Below are positions 1 to 7,590 of a stretch of 34,228 bases of DNA, one piece after another. How positions within the stretch are numbered: position 1 is the stretch's first letter; every line of letters begins with the position of its first letter. Under the pieces are notes generated by a model. It made no database searches, had not been told where the DNA came from, and saw only the letters and a list, made by a program, of their open reading frames with translations. Origin of the DNA: an uncultured Micrococcales bacterium (GTDB lineage Bacteria > Actinomycetota > Actinomycetes > Actinomycetales > Microbacteriaceae). Both the position numbers and the translations under genes were made by a program. The stretch covers positions 1 to 34,228 of the forward strand of contig CAIXVE010000006.1 of NCBI GenBank assembly GCA_903922825.1, in the 5' to 3' direction.

Positions 1-366
1 ACGAATAACGACAAAGTCGTCTTCGCCACCGACAGGAACACCTTCGATAACAACGTTTTCAATCTGCCAAATGATTTTTTGTAATTCGGCTTCCTTTTCA
101 GAAGACAAGGTTTCTGCCTGCTTCACTGATGAGGCCAATTCTTGGCTTTCAGCGATAAGCGCTGGTCGCTCTTCTTTAGAGGCAGAGGCGACTAGCTTCG
201 ATTTAGCATTCTGAGCTGCTCTTAGGTTCTCGAACTCTGCAAGGGCTTTACGCCAAGCTAGATCAGCAGCGACAGCATGGTCAACCAGTTCAACACTGGC
301 TCCACGAGCAAGCTGGCTAGCCTTAATGGCTTCTGGGTTTTCCCTAAGCAGGTTGGCGTCAATCAT
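1..366 (-). CDS. serS: Seryl-tRNA synthetase, N-terminal part (cut by window edge)
   Basis: Charges tRNA-Ser with serine in the cytoplasm. Only the first 122 codons are present; the gene runs off the left edge, so the catalytic core is not visible. The translation starts MIDANLLRENPEAIKASQ, the usual SerS opening. It then has a long charged helical stretch (about residues 30-100), matching the coiled-coil arm that grips the tRNA long arm, and ends in a VPVGGEDD-like segment (about residues 111-118) typical of the arm/catalytic-domain junction. It lies 15 bp downstream of pheA on the same strand, an arrangement common in actinobacteria, so the two are probably co-transcribed. A TAnnnT hexamer (373-378) lies exactly 6 bases before the ATG, so a separate leaderless transcript is also possible. 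The family assignment is secure. Confidence 0.93.
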   Translation of the reverse strand, partial: MIDANLLRENPEAIKASQLARGASVELVDHAVAADLAWRKALAEFENLRAAQNAKSKLVASASKEERPALIAESQELASSVKQAETLSSEKEAELQKIIWQIENVVIEGVPVGGEDDFVVIR

Positions 367-381
367 GGTTAAAGGTTACCT

Positions 382-1314
382 TTAGCGACCCTTGCGCAGC
401 TGTTTAAGCCAGTTTTCTGCGGTATCAAACTCTTTGTTTGAGTTGTTGCCGTTGTGTTCACTCTTCCCTTTATCGGCTCTTGGGTATGAGCCTAAGAAGA
501 TGATGTTTGGGCTGAATCTGTGAAGACCTTTGAGTGCTTCCGCAATAGCTTCATCGTCGATGTGGCCTTGAGCATCAATGTTAAATCTGTAACGACCCAG
601 TTGATCACCCACTGGCCTTGATTCAATTCTGCTTAGGTTCACTCCACGAGCTGCGAACTGTTCCAACATTTCCAATAGAGCACCTGGTCGATCTTCAGGC
701 AGTTCAACAATGATTGAAGTCTTATCTTTGCCGGAGCGTTTAGTTGGGGTGTCAGCCAAACCGATTTCAATGAATCTAGTTTGAGCATTCTTGTTATCCC
801 CGATGTTTTTAGCTAAGACCGTTAGCTTGTAGTGATCGGTGATGCTGTTTGCAGCAATAGCAGCATCGGCAATTGAGTTCTTTTCAAGCAACGCAACTGC
901 TGCTTGGGCAGTTGAGGTTGCTGGAATGTGAGAATGGTTAGGAAGTTTTTCTTGCAACCAACCTCGACATTGTGCGTAGGCAGTTGGATGCGTTGAAACA
1001 ATTTTGACATCACTTAACTTGGTTCCAGGTTTTGCTACCAGATTGAAAGTGACAGGAACTAAATATTCACCGTAGATGCGTATGCCTTTAGTATTTGCAA
1101 GGGCATCAAGTGTTGCTGACACTCCACCTTCAATAGAGTTCTCAACCGGAATGATTGCTCTGAAAGCTTTCTTAGAAACAACTGCATCAATTGCTTCTTG
1201 GACTGTTGAAACTGGCAGTTTATTGGCATTCTTAGCATCTTTAACTTGGGCCAAGGCAAGCTCGGTGAAGGTACCAACCGGACCTAAGAATGCGTAAGTG
1301 TTTTTGCTTGCCAT
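382..1314 (-). CDS. pheA: Prephenate dehydratase
   Basis: Converts prephenate to phenylpyruvate, the committed step to phenylalanine, in the cytoplasm. The 310-residue protein has the monofunctional architecture. The catalytic domain (about 5-185) carries GPVGTFTE (11-18), PVENSIEG (56-63) and the catalytic TRF triplet (179-181). A C-terminal ACT domain (about 198-280) carries the GALL (211-214) and ESRP (231-234) motifs known to bind phenylalanine for feedback inhibition. There is no chorismate mutase domain. The last ~30 residues are a charged, Asn/Lys-rich tail. It precedes serS by 15 bp. The ATG has no good Shine-Dalgarno sequence, but TACCCT lies 6 bases upstream, suggesting a leaderless mRNA. 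Confidence 0.95.
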   Translation of the reverse strand: MASKNTYAFLGPVGTFTELALAQVKDAKNANKLPVSTVQEAIDAVVSKKAFRAIIPVENSIEGGVSATLDALANTKGIRIYGEYLVPVTFNLVAKPGTKLSDVKIVSTHPTAYAQCRGWLQEKLPNHSHIPATSTAQAAVALLEKNSIADAAIAANSITDHYKLTVLAKNIGDNKNAQTRFIEIGLADTPTKRSGKDKTSIIVELPEDRPGALLEMLEQFAARGVNLSRIESRPVGDQLGRYRFNIDAQGHIDDEAIAEALKGLHRFSPNIIFLGSYPRADKGKSEHNGNNSNKEFDTAENWLKQLRKGR

Positions 1315-1326
1315 AAATAAAGGGTA
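1315..1326 (-). promoter_or_regulatory. Putative leaderless -10 element of pheA
   Basis: Read on the minus strand, TACCCT (1321-1326) is followed by 6 bases and then the pheA ATG. This fits TAnnnT with transcription starting at the A of the start codon. There is no purine-rich ribosome binding site. The same geometry recurs at several other genes here. No convincing -35 box was identified. Confidence 0.42.
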
Positions 1327-1335
1327 GTGGAGTTC

Positions 1336-2049
1336 TTAGTAGTTTGGTGCGGGTGGAAGTTTGAAGTATTTCTCTAAGACATGAATGTTTTTCTTTTTCA
1401 TCTTGGTTGCTAAAAACACACCTACGTATCTCATGTGCCAAGGTTCATATTGGTAACCGGTCATAGGGGTAGAGCCTTGAGGATAGCGGATTATGAAACC
1501 ATATTTATATGCGTTTTTTGCTAACCAAATGCCCGCTTTGGTTTGACCAAAACACACTCTGATCCGACATCCCTGGCCCCGAGCCGAAACATCCATGGCC
1601 AAACCAGTTTGGTGTTCAGAGAATCCGGGCCTGGCAGCGACTGCTTCGCCCTTTTTTAGACCATAGCTCTTGACCATTTTGTCGTGAACGGCAACTTGCT
1701 CAGAATATGAACGGTAAGCGCTTTGTATCAGTAGTATGCCCTTTCCGGCTCCATGCATAGCCTCAGCTAGCTTGATCGAAGCAATAGCTGCTTCTCTGCG
1801 GAGTTTTCGGCCATACGGATTAAAGGAAAGTCCTGGTGATTTAGGTGCAACGAGGTTAGCTGGCTTGTAGTTAATAGGATTTAGTGGCCTTTGCTTGTTC
1901 ACCACAATCCAAAGTGAGTCGGCTGTGGATATCGTTCGCTTGGTGGGTTGATTGGCCTGGGCGGGTGTAAAATTAGTTACCGAGGGAAATAAAACGCATA
2001 GGCACAGTATTAGAGTCCCTAAAGATTTCAAAGTTTTATTTCCAGGCAT
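1336..2049 (-). CDS. Secreted D-alanyl-D-alanine carboxypeptidase, M15B (VanY) family
   Basis: Predicted zinc peptidase that removes the terminal D-Ala from peptidoglycan stem peptides outside the membrane. The 237-residue protein starts with a basic/hydrophobic signal peptide (about 1-32, ending near AQA). The M15 fold follows, with SAYRSY (110-115), SEHQTGLAMD (144-153) supplying zinc ligands His146 and Asp153, and EPWH (202-205) supplying catalytic Glu202 and zinc ligand His205. All expected catalytic residues are present. It stands alone, 21 bp upstream of pheA on the same strand and 40 bp from a divergent exporter gene. TAGACT sits 6 bases before its ATG. A D,D-carboxypeptidase role is inferred from the family; a D,L-endopeptidase is a less likely alternative. 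Confidence 0.87.
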   Translation of the reverse strand: MPGNKTLKSLGTLILCLCVLFPSVTNFTPAQANQPTKRTISTADSLWIVVNKQRPLNPINYKPANLVAPKSPGLSFNPYGRKLRREAAIASIKLAEAMHGAGKGILLIQSAYRSYSEQVAVHDKMVKSYGLKKGEAVAARPGFSEHQTGLAMDVSARGQGCRIRVCFGQTKAGIWLAKNAYKYGFIIRYPQGSTPMTGYQYEPWHMRYVGVFLATKMKKKNIHVLEKYFKLPPAPNY

Positions 2050-2061
2050 TTATTAAGTCTA
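2050..2061 (-). promoter_or_regulatory. Putative leaderless -10 element of the M15 peptidase gene
   Basis: On the minus strand TAGACT (2056-2061) is followed by TAATAA and then ATG, the same TAnnnT-N6-start geometry as at pheA, crgA and trhO. The element lies in the 40-bp gap to the divergent exporter gene, where there is room for little else. Confidence 0.45.
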
Positions 2062-2089
2062 ACTTTCATATAAGAGAAAAGAGGATGCT

Positions 2090-3748
2090 TTGGCGCGTGC
2101 AGACCGCAAAGCAGCAGCAGCTGAATCGGCTAAGACCGGTGTAATGACTCACAGACAGATCATGTTTGTGTTATTCGGATTGATGTCAGGTATGTTCCTA
2201 TCCGCTCTAGATCAGAGCGTTGTTGGAACTGCTATGAGAACAATCGCAGATGATCTTCACGGATTATCTGCCCAAGCATGGGTTACCACTGCTTACCTAA
2301 TCACTTCAACAATCGCGACACCTATATATGGAAAGCTAGGCGACATCTTCGGACGTCGTTACCTTTTCATAACAGCCATCTCAATCTTCATTCTTGGTTC
2401 TGTGATTTCAGCTTTCGCAACAACGATGTATGAGTTAGCTGCTTATCGTGCAATCCAAGGTATTGGTGCTGGTGGTTTGTTTGCACTAGCGCTAACCATC
2501 TTGGCTGACATTGTTCCACCTAAGGATCGCGCCCGTTACCAAGGTATGTTCCTTGCCGTATTTGGAACTTCATCAGTTCTTGGGCCACTTATCGGTGGAC
2601 TTCTTGCAGGTATGGATAGCTTCCTAGGTATTACCGGATGGCGTTGGATCTTCTTGATGAACCTTCCGTTAGGCGCAATGGCACTAGTGATGGTTGTTTC
2701 ATTCCTTCACTTACCTCACCACGAACACAAGACTAAGCGCATTGACTGGTGGGGTGTTCTCACAATCATCGTTGGTGTTGTTCCTTTGCTAATCGTTGCA
2801 GAGCAGGGTCGCGACTGGGGTTGGACATCAACTAACTCAATCACCGCATACATTGTTGGGGGTCTAGGGATTGCAGCATTCATCTATGTTGAAAACATCA
2901 TGAAAGCAGATGCACTACTTCCACTTCACCTGTTCAAATCAAGAACCTTCACCTTGACCACCCTTCTAGGTGTAATCATCGGTGTTGGAATGTTCGGTGG
3001 AATGATTTCACTTCCGCTGGTATTGCAAATTGTTTATGGTGCAACTCCAACTGAAGCTGGTTACCTAATGATCCCTATGGTTATGGGTCTGATGGTTTCA
3101 TCTATTGTTAGCGGTCGCATTACTTCAAAAACTGGTAAGTACAAGATCTTCATGGTGCTTGGAACAGCTTTGATGGCGATCTCATACTTCTACCTTTCAA
3201 CACTCAACTACACCTGGCCGGTATGGCAGATTTCAGTTGGAATGGTTTTGATGGGTCTAGGTCTAGGACAGATGATGCAAACACTAACTATTGCTTCACA
3301 GAACGCTGTGTCAGCAAAAGACATCGGTGTTGCAACCTCATCAGCCACCTTCTTTAGACAAATGGGTGGAACTCTAGGAGTTGCAGTATTCCTATCTATC
3401 TTGTTCAACACCCTTGCAGATAAAGGTCCTCAGATGGGTAAGCAGATTGCTGCTGCCATCATGAAGAACCCTGCGCTATTGCAGGACCCAAGAAACTCTG
3501 CATTCAAGCCTGGCGCAAACCTTGGTGACATGATCAAGACCGACTCATCGTTCTTGAAGACAGCAAGCCCAGAGTTAGCTAACCCAATCAAGGATGCTTT
3601 TGCTCAGTCAGCGACCACCGTTTTTGTGGTGGCTACCTTGGTTGTCGTTCTTGCTTTCGCTATCTCACTGTTCATCAAAGAAATTGCTCTTCGTCAGAAG
3701 TCTGGTTTCCAGGAACGTGCTGAGGACGCTGCAGCAAGCATGCACTAA
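2090..3748 (+). CDS. MFS drug exporter, DHA2 (14-helix, EmrB/QacA) family
   Basis: Inner-membrane proton-coupled antiporter expected to export hydrophobic or cationic compounds; the substrate cannot be read from sequence. The 552-residue protein has about 14 hydrophobic segments, a conserved Asp in the first helix (SALDQSVVGTA), motif A (GKLGDIFGRR, about 81-90) after helix 2, and an antiporter-type motif C (GTSSVLGPLIGG) in helix 5. The length suits DHA2. The start is TTG at 2090, supported by a purine-rich AGAGG about 5 bases upstream; an Ala/Lys-rich cytoplasmic tail of ~20 residues precedes helix 1. No TetR/MarR regulator is adjacent. A strong hairpin terminator follows. Confidence 0.9.
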   Translation: MARADRKAAAAESAKTGVMTHRQIMFVLFGLMSGMFLSALDQSVVGTAMRTIADDLHGLSAQAWVTTAYLITSTIATPIYGKLGDIFGRRYLFITAISIFILGSVISAFATTMYELAAYRAIQGIGAGGLFALALTILADIVPPKDRARYQGMFLAVFGTSSVLGPLIGGLLAGMDSFLGITGWRWIFLMNLPLGAMALVMVVSFLHLPHHEHKTKRIDWWGVLTIIVGVVPLLIVAEQGRDWGWTSTNSITAYIVGGLGIAAFIYVENIMKADALLPLHLFKSRTFTLTTLLGVIIGVGMFGGMISLPLVLQIVYGATPTEAGYLMIPMVMGLMVSSIVSGRITSKTGKYKIFMVLGTALMAISYFYLSTLNYTWPVWQISVGMVLMGLGLGQMMQTLTIASQNAVSAKDIGVATSSATFFRQMGGTLGVAVFLSILFNTLADKGPQMGKQIAAAIMKNPALLQDPRNSAFKPGANLGDMIKTDSSFLKTASPELANPIKDAFAQSATTVFVVATLVVVLAFAISLFIKEIALRQKSGFQERAEDAAASMH

Positions 3749-3762
3749 AGCTAGTAAAGATA

Positions 3763-3798
3763 AAGGCCTCAGGTTCACTCCTGAGGCCTTATTCTTTT
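3763..3798 (+). terminator. Rho-independent terminator after the DHA2 exporter gene
   Basis: A perfect 11-bp stem, AAGGCCTCAGG (3763-3773) with CCTGAGGCCTT (3780-3790), closes a 6-base loop and is followed by ATTCTTTT. It begins 14 bases after the exporter stop codon. Its T-rich tail appears to double as the 5' strand of helix P1 of the next feature, the TPP riboswitch. Confidence 0.85.
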
Positions 3799-3888
3799 AA
3801 TACACGGGAGTTCGGATGACCGAGCTGAGAAGAAGCTACTGCCTAAAACCGTCAAACCTGATCTGGGTAATGCCAGCGTAGGAAGGAA
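3792..3888 (+). promoter_or_regulatory. TPP riboswitch (THI element) upstream of thiB
   Basis: The conserved thiamine-pyrophosphate aptamer core is present: GCTGAGA (3824-3830), then AACCTGATCTGGGTAATGCCAGCGTAGGAA (about 3855-3885). A P3 hairpin can form from TCGG-ATGA-CCGA (about 3812-3823), and ACGG (3804-3807) can pair with CCGT (3849-3852) as P2. P1 can form from TTCTTTT (3792-3798) with GAAGGAA (3882-3888). That 3' strand is also the likely Shine-Dalgarno sequence of thiB, whose ATG is at 3892. TPP binding would therefore hide the ribosome binding site, so control is probably translational, as is usual for such short leaders. No separate terminator lies between aptamer and gene. Confidence 0.92.
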
Positions 3889-3891
3889 TCC

Positions 3892-4875
3892 ATGAAACGT
3901 TTTGTTGTCGCTTTAACTCTTTTTGCATTTGCCCTAACGGGCTGCACTCAAACCGCTCAACCAAAAGTCGTCACTTTGGTGGCTCATGACTCTTTTGCGA
4001 TTAGCAGTGCGCTAATCAAGAAATTCGAAAACGAGTCCGGCTACAAACTAAAAATTGTTCGTGCCGGTGATGTTGGTGCTCTCACATCAAAGTTGGTACT
4101 CACTAAGGATGCCCCTATCGGTGATTTGGTTTATGGGATAGATAACACCTTTGCCCCAGTTGCTTTAAAGAACAACGTTCTTGCAGGTGAGATAACACCG
4201 ATTGATTATGCGGATGTTTGTTTCAATGTTGATCTTGCATATTTCAAATCACATAATCTTGTAATTCCAAAACACTGGAAAGATTTAGTTCAGCCAAAAT
4301 ACAAAAACCTAACGGTTATAGAGAACCCAAATACCTCATCAACTGGTTTGGCTTTCCTAGCGCTAACCGAGGCCTATTTCAAAAACCCCGCATCAGATAT
4401 TCCACCAAATCTAAACTGGTGGCTCGCATTTAGAGATAACGGAGTGAAAGTTGCTGCTGGTTGGGAAGATGCCTATTACACATACTTCTCAGGTGCTGCC
4501 GGTCACGGTAAATATCCAATCGTGCTTTCCTACTCATCTTCACCAGCAGATGAAATAGGCGCTGACGGTCTTTCAAGAACAGCATCTCTAAGCACCGACT
4601 GTTTCAGACAAACTGAATATGCGGCTGTTCTAAGCAATGCAAGTAATCCAGCTGGAGCACAAGCTCTAATCAAATTCTTTGAAGATAAGGACTTCCAGAA
4701 AGCGTTGCCTAGGAGCATGTATGTTTATCCAATCGATCCGAGTGTGACTATTCCTAAGTCGTGGCTTCTATTTGGTTCTCCTGCAACTACTGTTCTAGGC
4801 GGCGATTTAGATATCGCCAACAAGCGTGAACAGTGGTTATCTGATTTCAATTGGGTATTTGAAGTTGCGCCTTAA
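3892..4875 (+). CDS. thiB: Thiamine ABC transporter substrate-binding lipoprotein
   Basis: Binds thiamine (or its phosphates) outside the membrane and delivers it to the ThiP permease. The 327-residue protein has a lipoprotein signal with lipobox LTGC (Cys18), so it would be anchored by lipid, as expected in a Gram-positive. Segments typical of the ThiB family are visible: HDSFAIS (about 36-42), GIDNTFAP, ENPNTSSTGL, GWEDAYYTYF and a C-terminal MYVYPIDPSV. The TPP riboswitch directly upstream independently supports thiamine as the ligand. The thiP start overlaps the end of this gene. The ATG lies 3 bases after the riboswitch P1/Shine-Dalgarno purines. Confidence 0.93.
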   Translation: MKRFVVALTLFAFALTGCTQTAQPKVVTLVAHDSFAISSALIKKFENESGYKLKIVRAGDVGALTSKLVLTKDAPIGDLVYGIDNTFAPVALKNNVLAGEITPIDYADVCFNVDLAYFKSHNLVIPKHWKDLVQPKYKNLTVIENPNTSSTGLAFLALTEAYFKNPASDIPPNLNWWLAFRDNGVKVAAGWEDAYYTYFSGAAGHGKYPIVLSYSSSPADEIGADGLSRTASLSTDCFRQTEYAAVLSNASNPAGAQALIKFFEDKDFQKALPRSMYVYPIDPSVTIPKSWLLFGSPATTVLGGDLDIANKREQWLSDFNWVFEVAP

Positions 4876-6460
4876 CCGCAAGTTCCTCTGGCTAATCCCA
4901 CTAATTTTTATTGGGCTTGCCTTTTACTACCCCGTAATCGCAGTTCTTGATCTTGGGGTTGGTTCCCACTTTCTCTCAACTAACCCAAGTGAAATTGGGG
5001 TTTGGCCGGTTCTTTGGTTCACGGCTTGGCAAGCATTGCTATCGACAGCCATCTGTTTAGTGCTTGGTATACCCGGAGCATATGTTCTATACCGAAAGAG
5101 CTTTCCTGGGGCCAACCTAATCAGGGCACTGATTACGGTCCCCTTCATGCTCCCCAGTCTGGTTGTTGCTATTGCGATAACCGAGTTCGGGAACCTTGTT
5201 GGTGGATTATCCCCGATAACTGCAATCATTCTGGCTAACGTCTTTGCTAACTATTCGGTTGTGGTTAGAACAGTTGGATCACAGTGGCAGAACCTGAATC
5301 ACCAGGCTGATGAAGAGGCAGAGCTTGCCGGTGCAGGAAGATTCCTAACCGCATACAAACTCATCCTCCCGCAGTTACGAAGCTCAATCAGATCCTCGTC
5401 TGCACTTATCGTTTTGTATTGCGCTAGTAGCTATGGATTGGTGCTCTCACTAGGTGGCGGGAAGGTGAATACTTTAGAAACCGCCATAAGCATTTCGGTT
5501 CTGCAGCGACTTGACCTGCAACATGGTTCAGCTTTAGCAATACTTCAAATCTTGTTCTCGGTTGCAGCATTCACTGCCAGCAGATGGGGGGGAACTAACC
5601 CTCTGAGTTTCGAGCCAGAGCATGGCAGAGCCATTCGCATAGATAAAAGAGACTGGCCAGCCGCTGTTTTCACTTTTCTTGTAATTTGCATTCTGTTGGT
5701 GCTGCCTATGCTTCTGGTTTTCGGGAGAGCATTTGTTTCTGAAGCTGGCTTAACTCTAAATAGCTTTCTTTCATTAGATAGCCATGGTTTTCGTGATCTA
5801 CTGAACATCACTTTCACAGAAGCCGCTTTCAATTCACTCAGGAACCTGACAATAGCAACGATTATTGCAATGCTGATTGGTGGTTTAGTTAGCTATCTTC
5901 TAGCTGAACGGTCAAGGGATGTGACGAGGATTGTTAGGAAAACTGATCCTGTTGAGATATTTCTTGATGCAGTGTTCCTGATGCCTATCGGGGTGTCGTC
6001 TGTTGTTATTGGTTTAGGTTATTTGATCTCACTGAGTTGGCTTCGGTCATCTTGGTTTGTCCTACCTCTAGTTCAAGCTGTAATAGCAATACCTATGGTG
6101 ATAAGAGTTATTTATCCAGCATTGCTTTCGATAGATGATTCCCCTAGAGAACAAGCAATGACTGATGGGGCTAAAGCTAGGCAGGTTTTCTTCCAAATAG
6201 ATTTAAAGATAATTAGACCTGCAGTTAAGACTGCAGTGGCTTTCACCGCTCTGGTCTCTCTTGGTGAATTTGGTGCAGCTAGTTTGCTTAGCTATGGGGA
6301 TCAGTCAACTGTGCCAATGTTGTTGTTCCAACTAATAGCAAGGCCTGGTGAACAGAACTATGGAATGGCGTTAGCTGTTTCGGCAATTCTTGCCTTCGTC
6401 ACAACGCTGATAGTTATGTTGGTTAGCTTTGAAAGAAAATCATTCAAAGGTAACAGGTAG
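4859..6460 (+). CDS. thiP: Thiamine ABC transporter permease (two fused permease domains)
   Basis: Membrane channel of the thiamine importer. It has two homologous binding-protein-dependent permease halves in one chain, as in ThiP, with about 12 membrane helices. Each half carries an EAA-type loop that docks the ATPase: EAELAGAGRFLTAYKLILPQ in the first half and EQAMTDGAKARQVFFQIDLK in the second. The start is uncertain. TTG at 4859 gives a short basic N-terminus (MKLRLNRK) before helix 1 and overlaps thiB by 17 bp; GTG at 4826 would add 11 residues. Neither has a clear ribosome binding site, so translation is probably coupled to thiB. No ThiQ ATPase gene follows; instead a convergent methyltransferase gene overlaps the last 21 bp. 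Confidence 0.9.
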   Translation: MKLRLNRKFLWLIPLIFIGLAFYYPVIAVLDLGVGSHFLSTNPSEIGVWPVLWFTAWQALLSTAICLVLGIPGAYVLYRKSFPGANLIRALITVPFMLPSLVVAIAITEFGNLVGGLSPITAIILANVFANYSVVVRTVGSQWQNLNHQADEEAELAGAGRFLTAYKLILPQLRSSIRSSSALIVLYCASSYGLVLSLGGGKVNTLETAISISVLQRLDLQHGSALAILQILFSVAAFTASRWGGTNPLSFEPEHGRAIRIDKRDWPAAVFTFLVICILLVLPMLLVFGRAFVSEAGLTLNSFLSLDSHGFRDLLNITFTEAAFNSLRNLTIATIIAMLIGGLVSYLLAERSRDVTRIVRKTDPVEIFLDAVFLMPIGVSSVVIGLGYLISLSWLRSSWFVLPLVQAVIAIPMVIRVIYPALLSIDDSPREQAMTDGAKARQVFFQIDLKIIRPAVKTAVAFTALVSLGEFGAASLLSYGDQSTVPMLLFQLIARPGEQNYGMALAVSAILAFVTTLIVMLVSFERKSFKGNR

Positions 6461-7279
6461 TGAACTGAAGCGCTCTTTCATAACTGATATGGCTTCGGGA
6501 TTCTGATCTACCAAAATGAAACTTCTACCTAGTTCTGATGCTGCGGCACCTGTTGTTCCACTACCGGCAAAGAAATCTAAAACGACATCGCCTTCTTGCG
6601 AGCTTGCTTGAATAATTCTTCGAAGCACACCTAATGGTTTCTGCGTTGGATAGCCAGTCTTTTCATTTCCCGTGGGGGATACGATGGTGTGCCACCAAAC
6701 ATCGGTAGGAAGTTTTCCTCTTTCAACTTTCTCTGGTGTTACTAAACCAGGTGCCATATAGGGTTCACGATCAACAGTTTCATTGTTGAAGAAATATTTA
6801 GTTGGATCTTTCACATAAACCAAGATTGTGTCGTGCTTAGCTGGCCAGCGTGATTTAGCCTTACCTCCGTAGTCATAAGCCCAGATGATTTCATTTAGGA
6901 AGCACTCCCTGCCAAACAAGGCATCTAGTAGCACTTTTGCGTAGTGCGCTTCCCGGTAATCAAGGTGAACGTAAAGAGTTCCGGTTTCTTTGAGGATGCG
7001 CCAAGCTTGCTCAAGTCTTGGTTCTAGGAAGCCCCAATAGTCTGCGAACTCATCGTCATAGCTCAAAATAGTTTCTTTGACGATTTCGTAGCGTTGACCT
7101 TTGAATCCCATCCGGTTTCCGGTCTCAGTTCTAGTGGTACTAGAAGTGCCTCTGGTTTGGGTTCTGCCAGTATTAAAAGGTGGATCAACATAAATCAATT
7201 GAACGCTTTGCTCAGGCATAGACTTCAAAGCAGATAGGTTATCGCCTTGAATGACCTTAAAGTTCAATTTGTTGTTCAC
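6440..7279 (-). CDS. Solitary DNA adenine methyltransferase, beta class
   Basis: Predicted SAM-dependent DNA methyltransferase of 279 residues. Motif IV DPPF (32-35) is N-terminal, whereas the SAM-binding motif I (DFFAGSGTTG, 235-244) is C-terminal and preceded by GYPTQKP (209-215). The order IV - target recognition - I defines the beta class, which includes HinfI-type and CcrM-type enzymes. DPPF rather than SPPY favours N6-adenine. The target site cannot be read from sequence. No endonuclease or specificity gene is adjacent, so it is either an orphan regulatory methylase or separated from its partner. The GTG start is preceded by TAATCT at the 6-base spacing. Its 3' end overlaps thiP by 21 bp, and its 5' end is only 17 bp from the divergent GNAT gene. 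Confidence 0.9.
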   Translation of the reverse strand: MNNKLNFKVIQGDNLSALKSMPEQSVQLIYVDPPFNTGRTQTRGTSSTTRTETGNRMGFKGQRYEIVKETILSYDDEFADYWGFLEPRLEQAWRILKETGTLYVHLDYREAHYAKVLLDALFGRECFLNEIIWAYDYGGKAKSRWPAKHDTILVYVKDPTKYFFNNETVDREPYMAPGLVTPEKVERGKLPTDVWWHTIVSPTGNEKTGYPTQKPLGVLRRIIQASSQEGDVVLDFFAGSGTTGAAASELGRSFILVDQNPEAISVMKERFSSLPVTFE

Positions 7280-7291
7280 AGAAAGAGATTA
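7280..7291 (-). promoter_or_regulatory. Putative leaderless -10 element of the methyltransferase gene
   Basis: On the minus strand TAATCT (7286-7291) is followed by CTTTCT and then the GTG start. It falls inside the 17-bp gap between the divergent methyltransferase and GNAT genes, so any upstream promoter elements must lie within the neighbouring GNAT coding sequence. Confidence 0.4.
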
Positions 7292-7296
7292 ACATC

Positions 7297-7590
7297 ATGG
7301 AACCGCATGTTTTACACAATTCTGATTTGAATCGGTATGAGATTTGGTTGGGCGAAGAGAAGATAGGTCACGCCGACTACCAGGACATAGATGGGGAATT
7401 ACATTTCACTCACACCGAGGTTGACCCAGCTCATCAGGGAAAGAACTATGCAGCAATCTTGATGCGCGAAGCTTTCAAAGATATTCAAGATAATGGTTTG
7501 GGTAAAGTGTGGCCAGTGTGCCCCTATGTTGTTACCTATATGAAAAGACACCCAGAGACCCAGGTCCTTCTAGCTAGGGAACTTAACTAA
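7297..7590 (+). CDS. Small GNAT-type N-acetyltransferase (YjdJ-like)
   Basis: A 97-residue protein matching the short GNAT subgroup in which the acetyl-CoA-binding core is almost the whole protein. It shows FTHTEVDPAHQGKNYAAILM (about 39-58), where the Q/R-x-x-G-x-A element contacts the CoA pyrophosphate, and a C-terminal WPVCPYVVTYMKRHPE (about 69-84) characteristic of this subgroup. The acceptor substrate is unknown. The ATG at 7297 has purines (AGAAAGAG, 7280-7287) upstream as a distant ribosome binding site. It diverges from the methyltransferase gene across 17 bp and converges with the hydrolase gene, sharing the 4 bases of the overlapping stop codons. Confidence 0.85.
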   Translation: MEPHVLHNSDLNRYEIWLGEEKIGHADYQDIDGELHFTHTEVDPAHQGKNYAAILMREAFKDIQDNGLGKVWPVCPYVVTYMKRHPETQVLLARELN

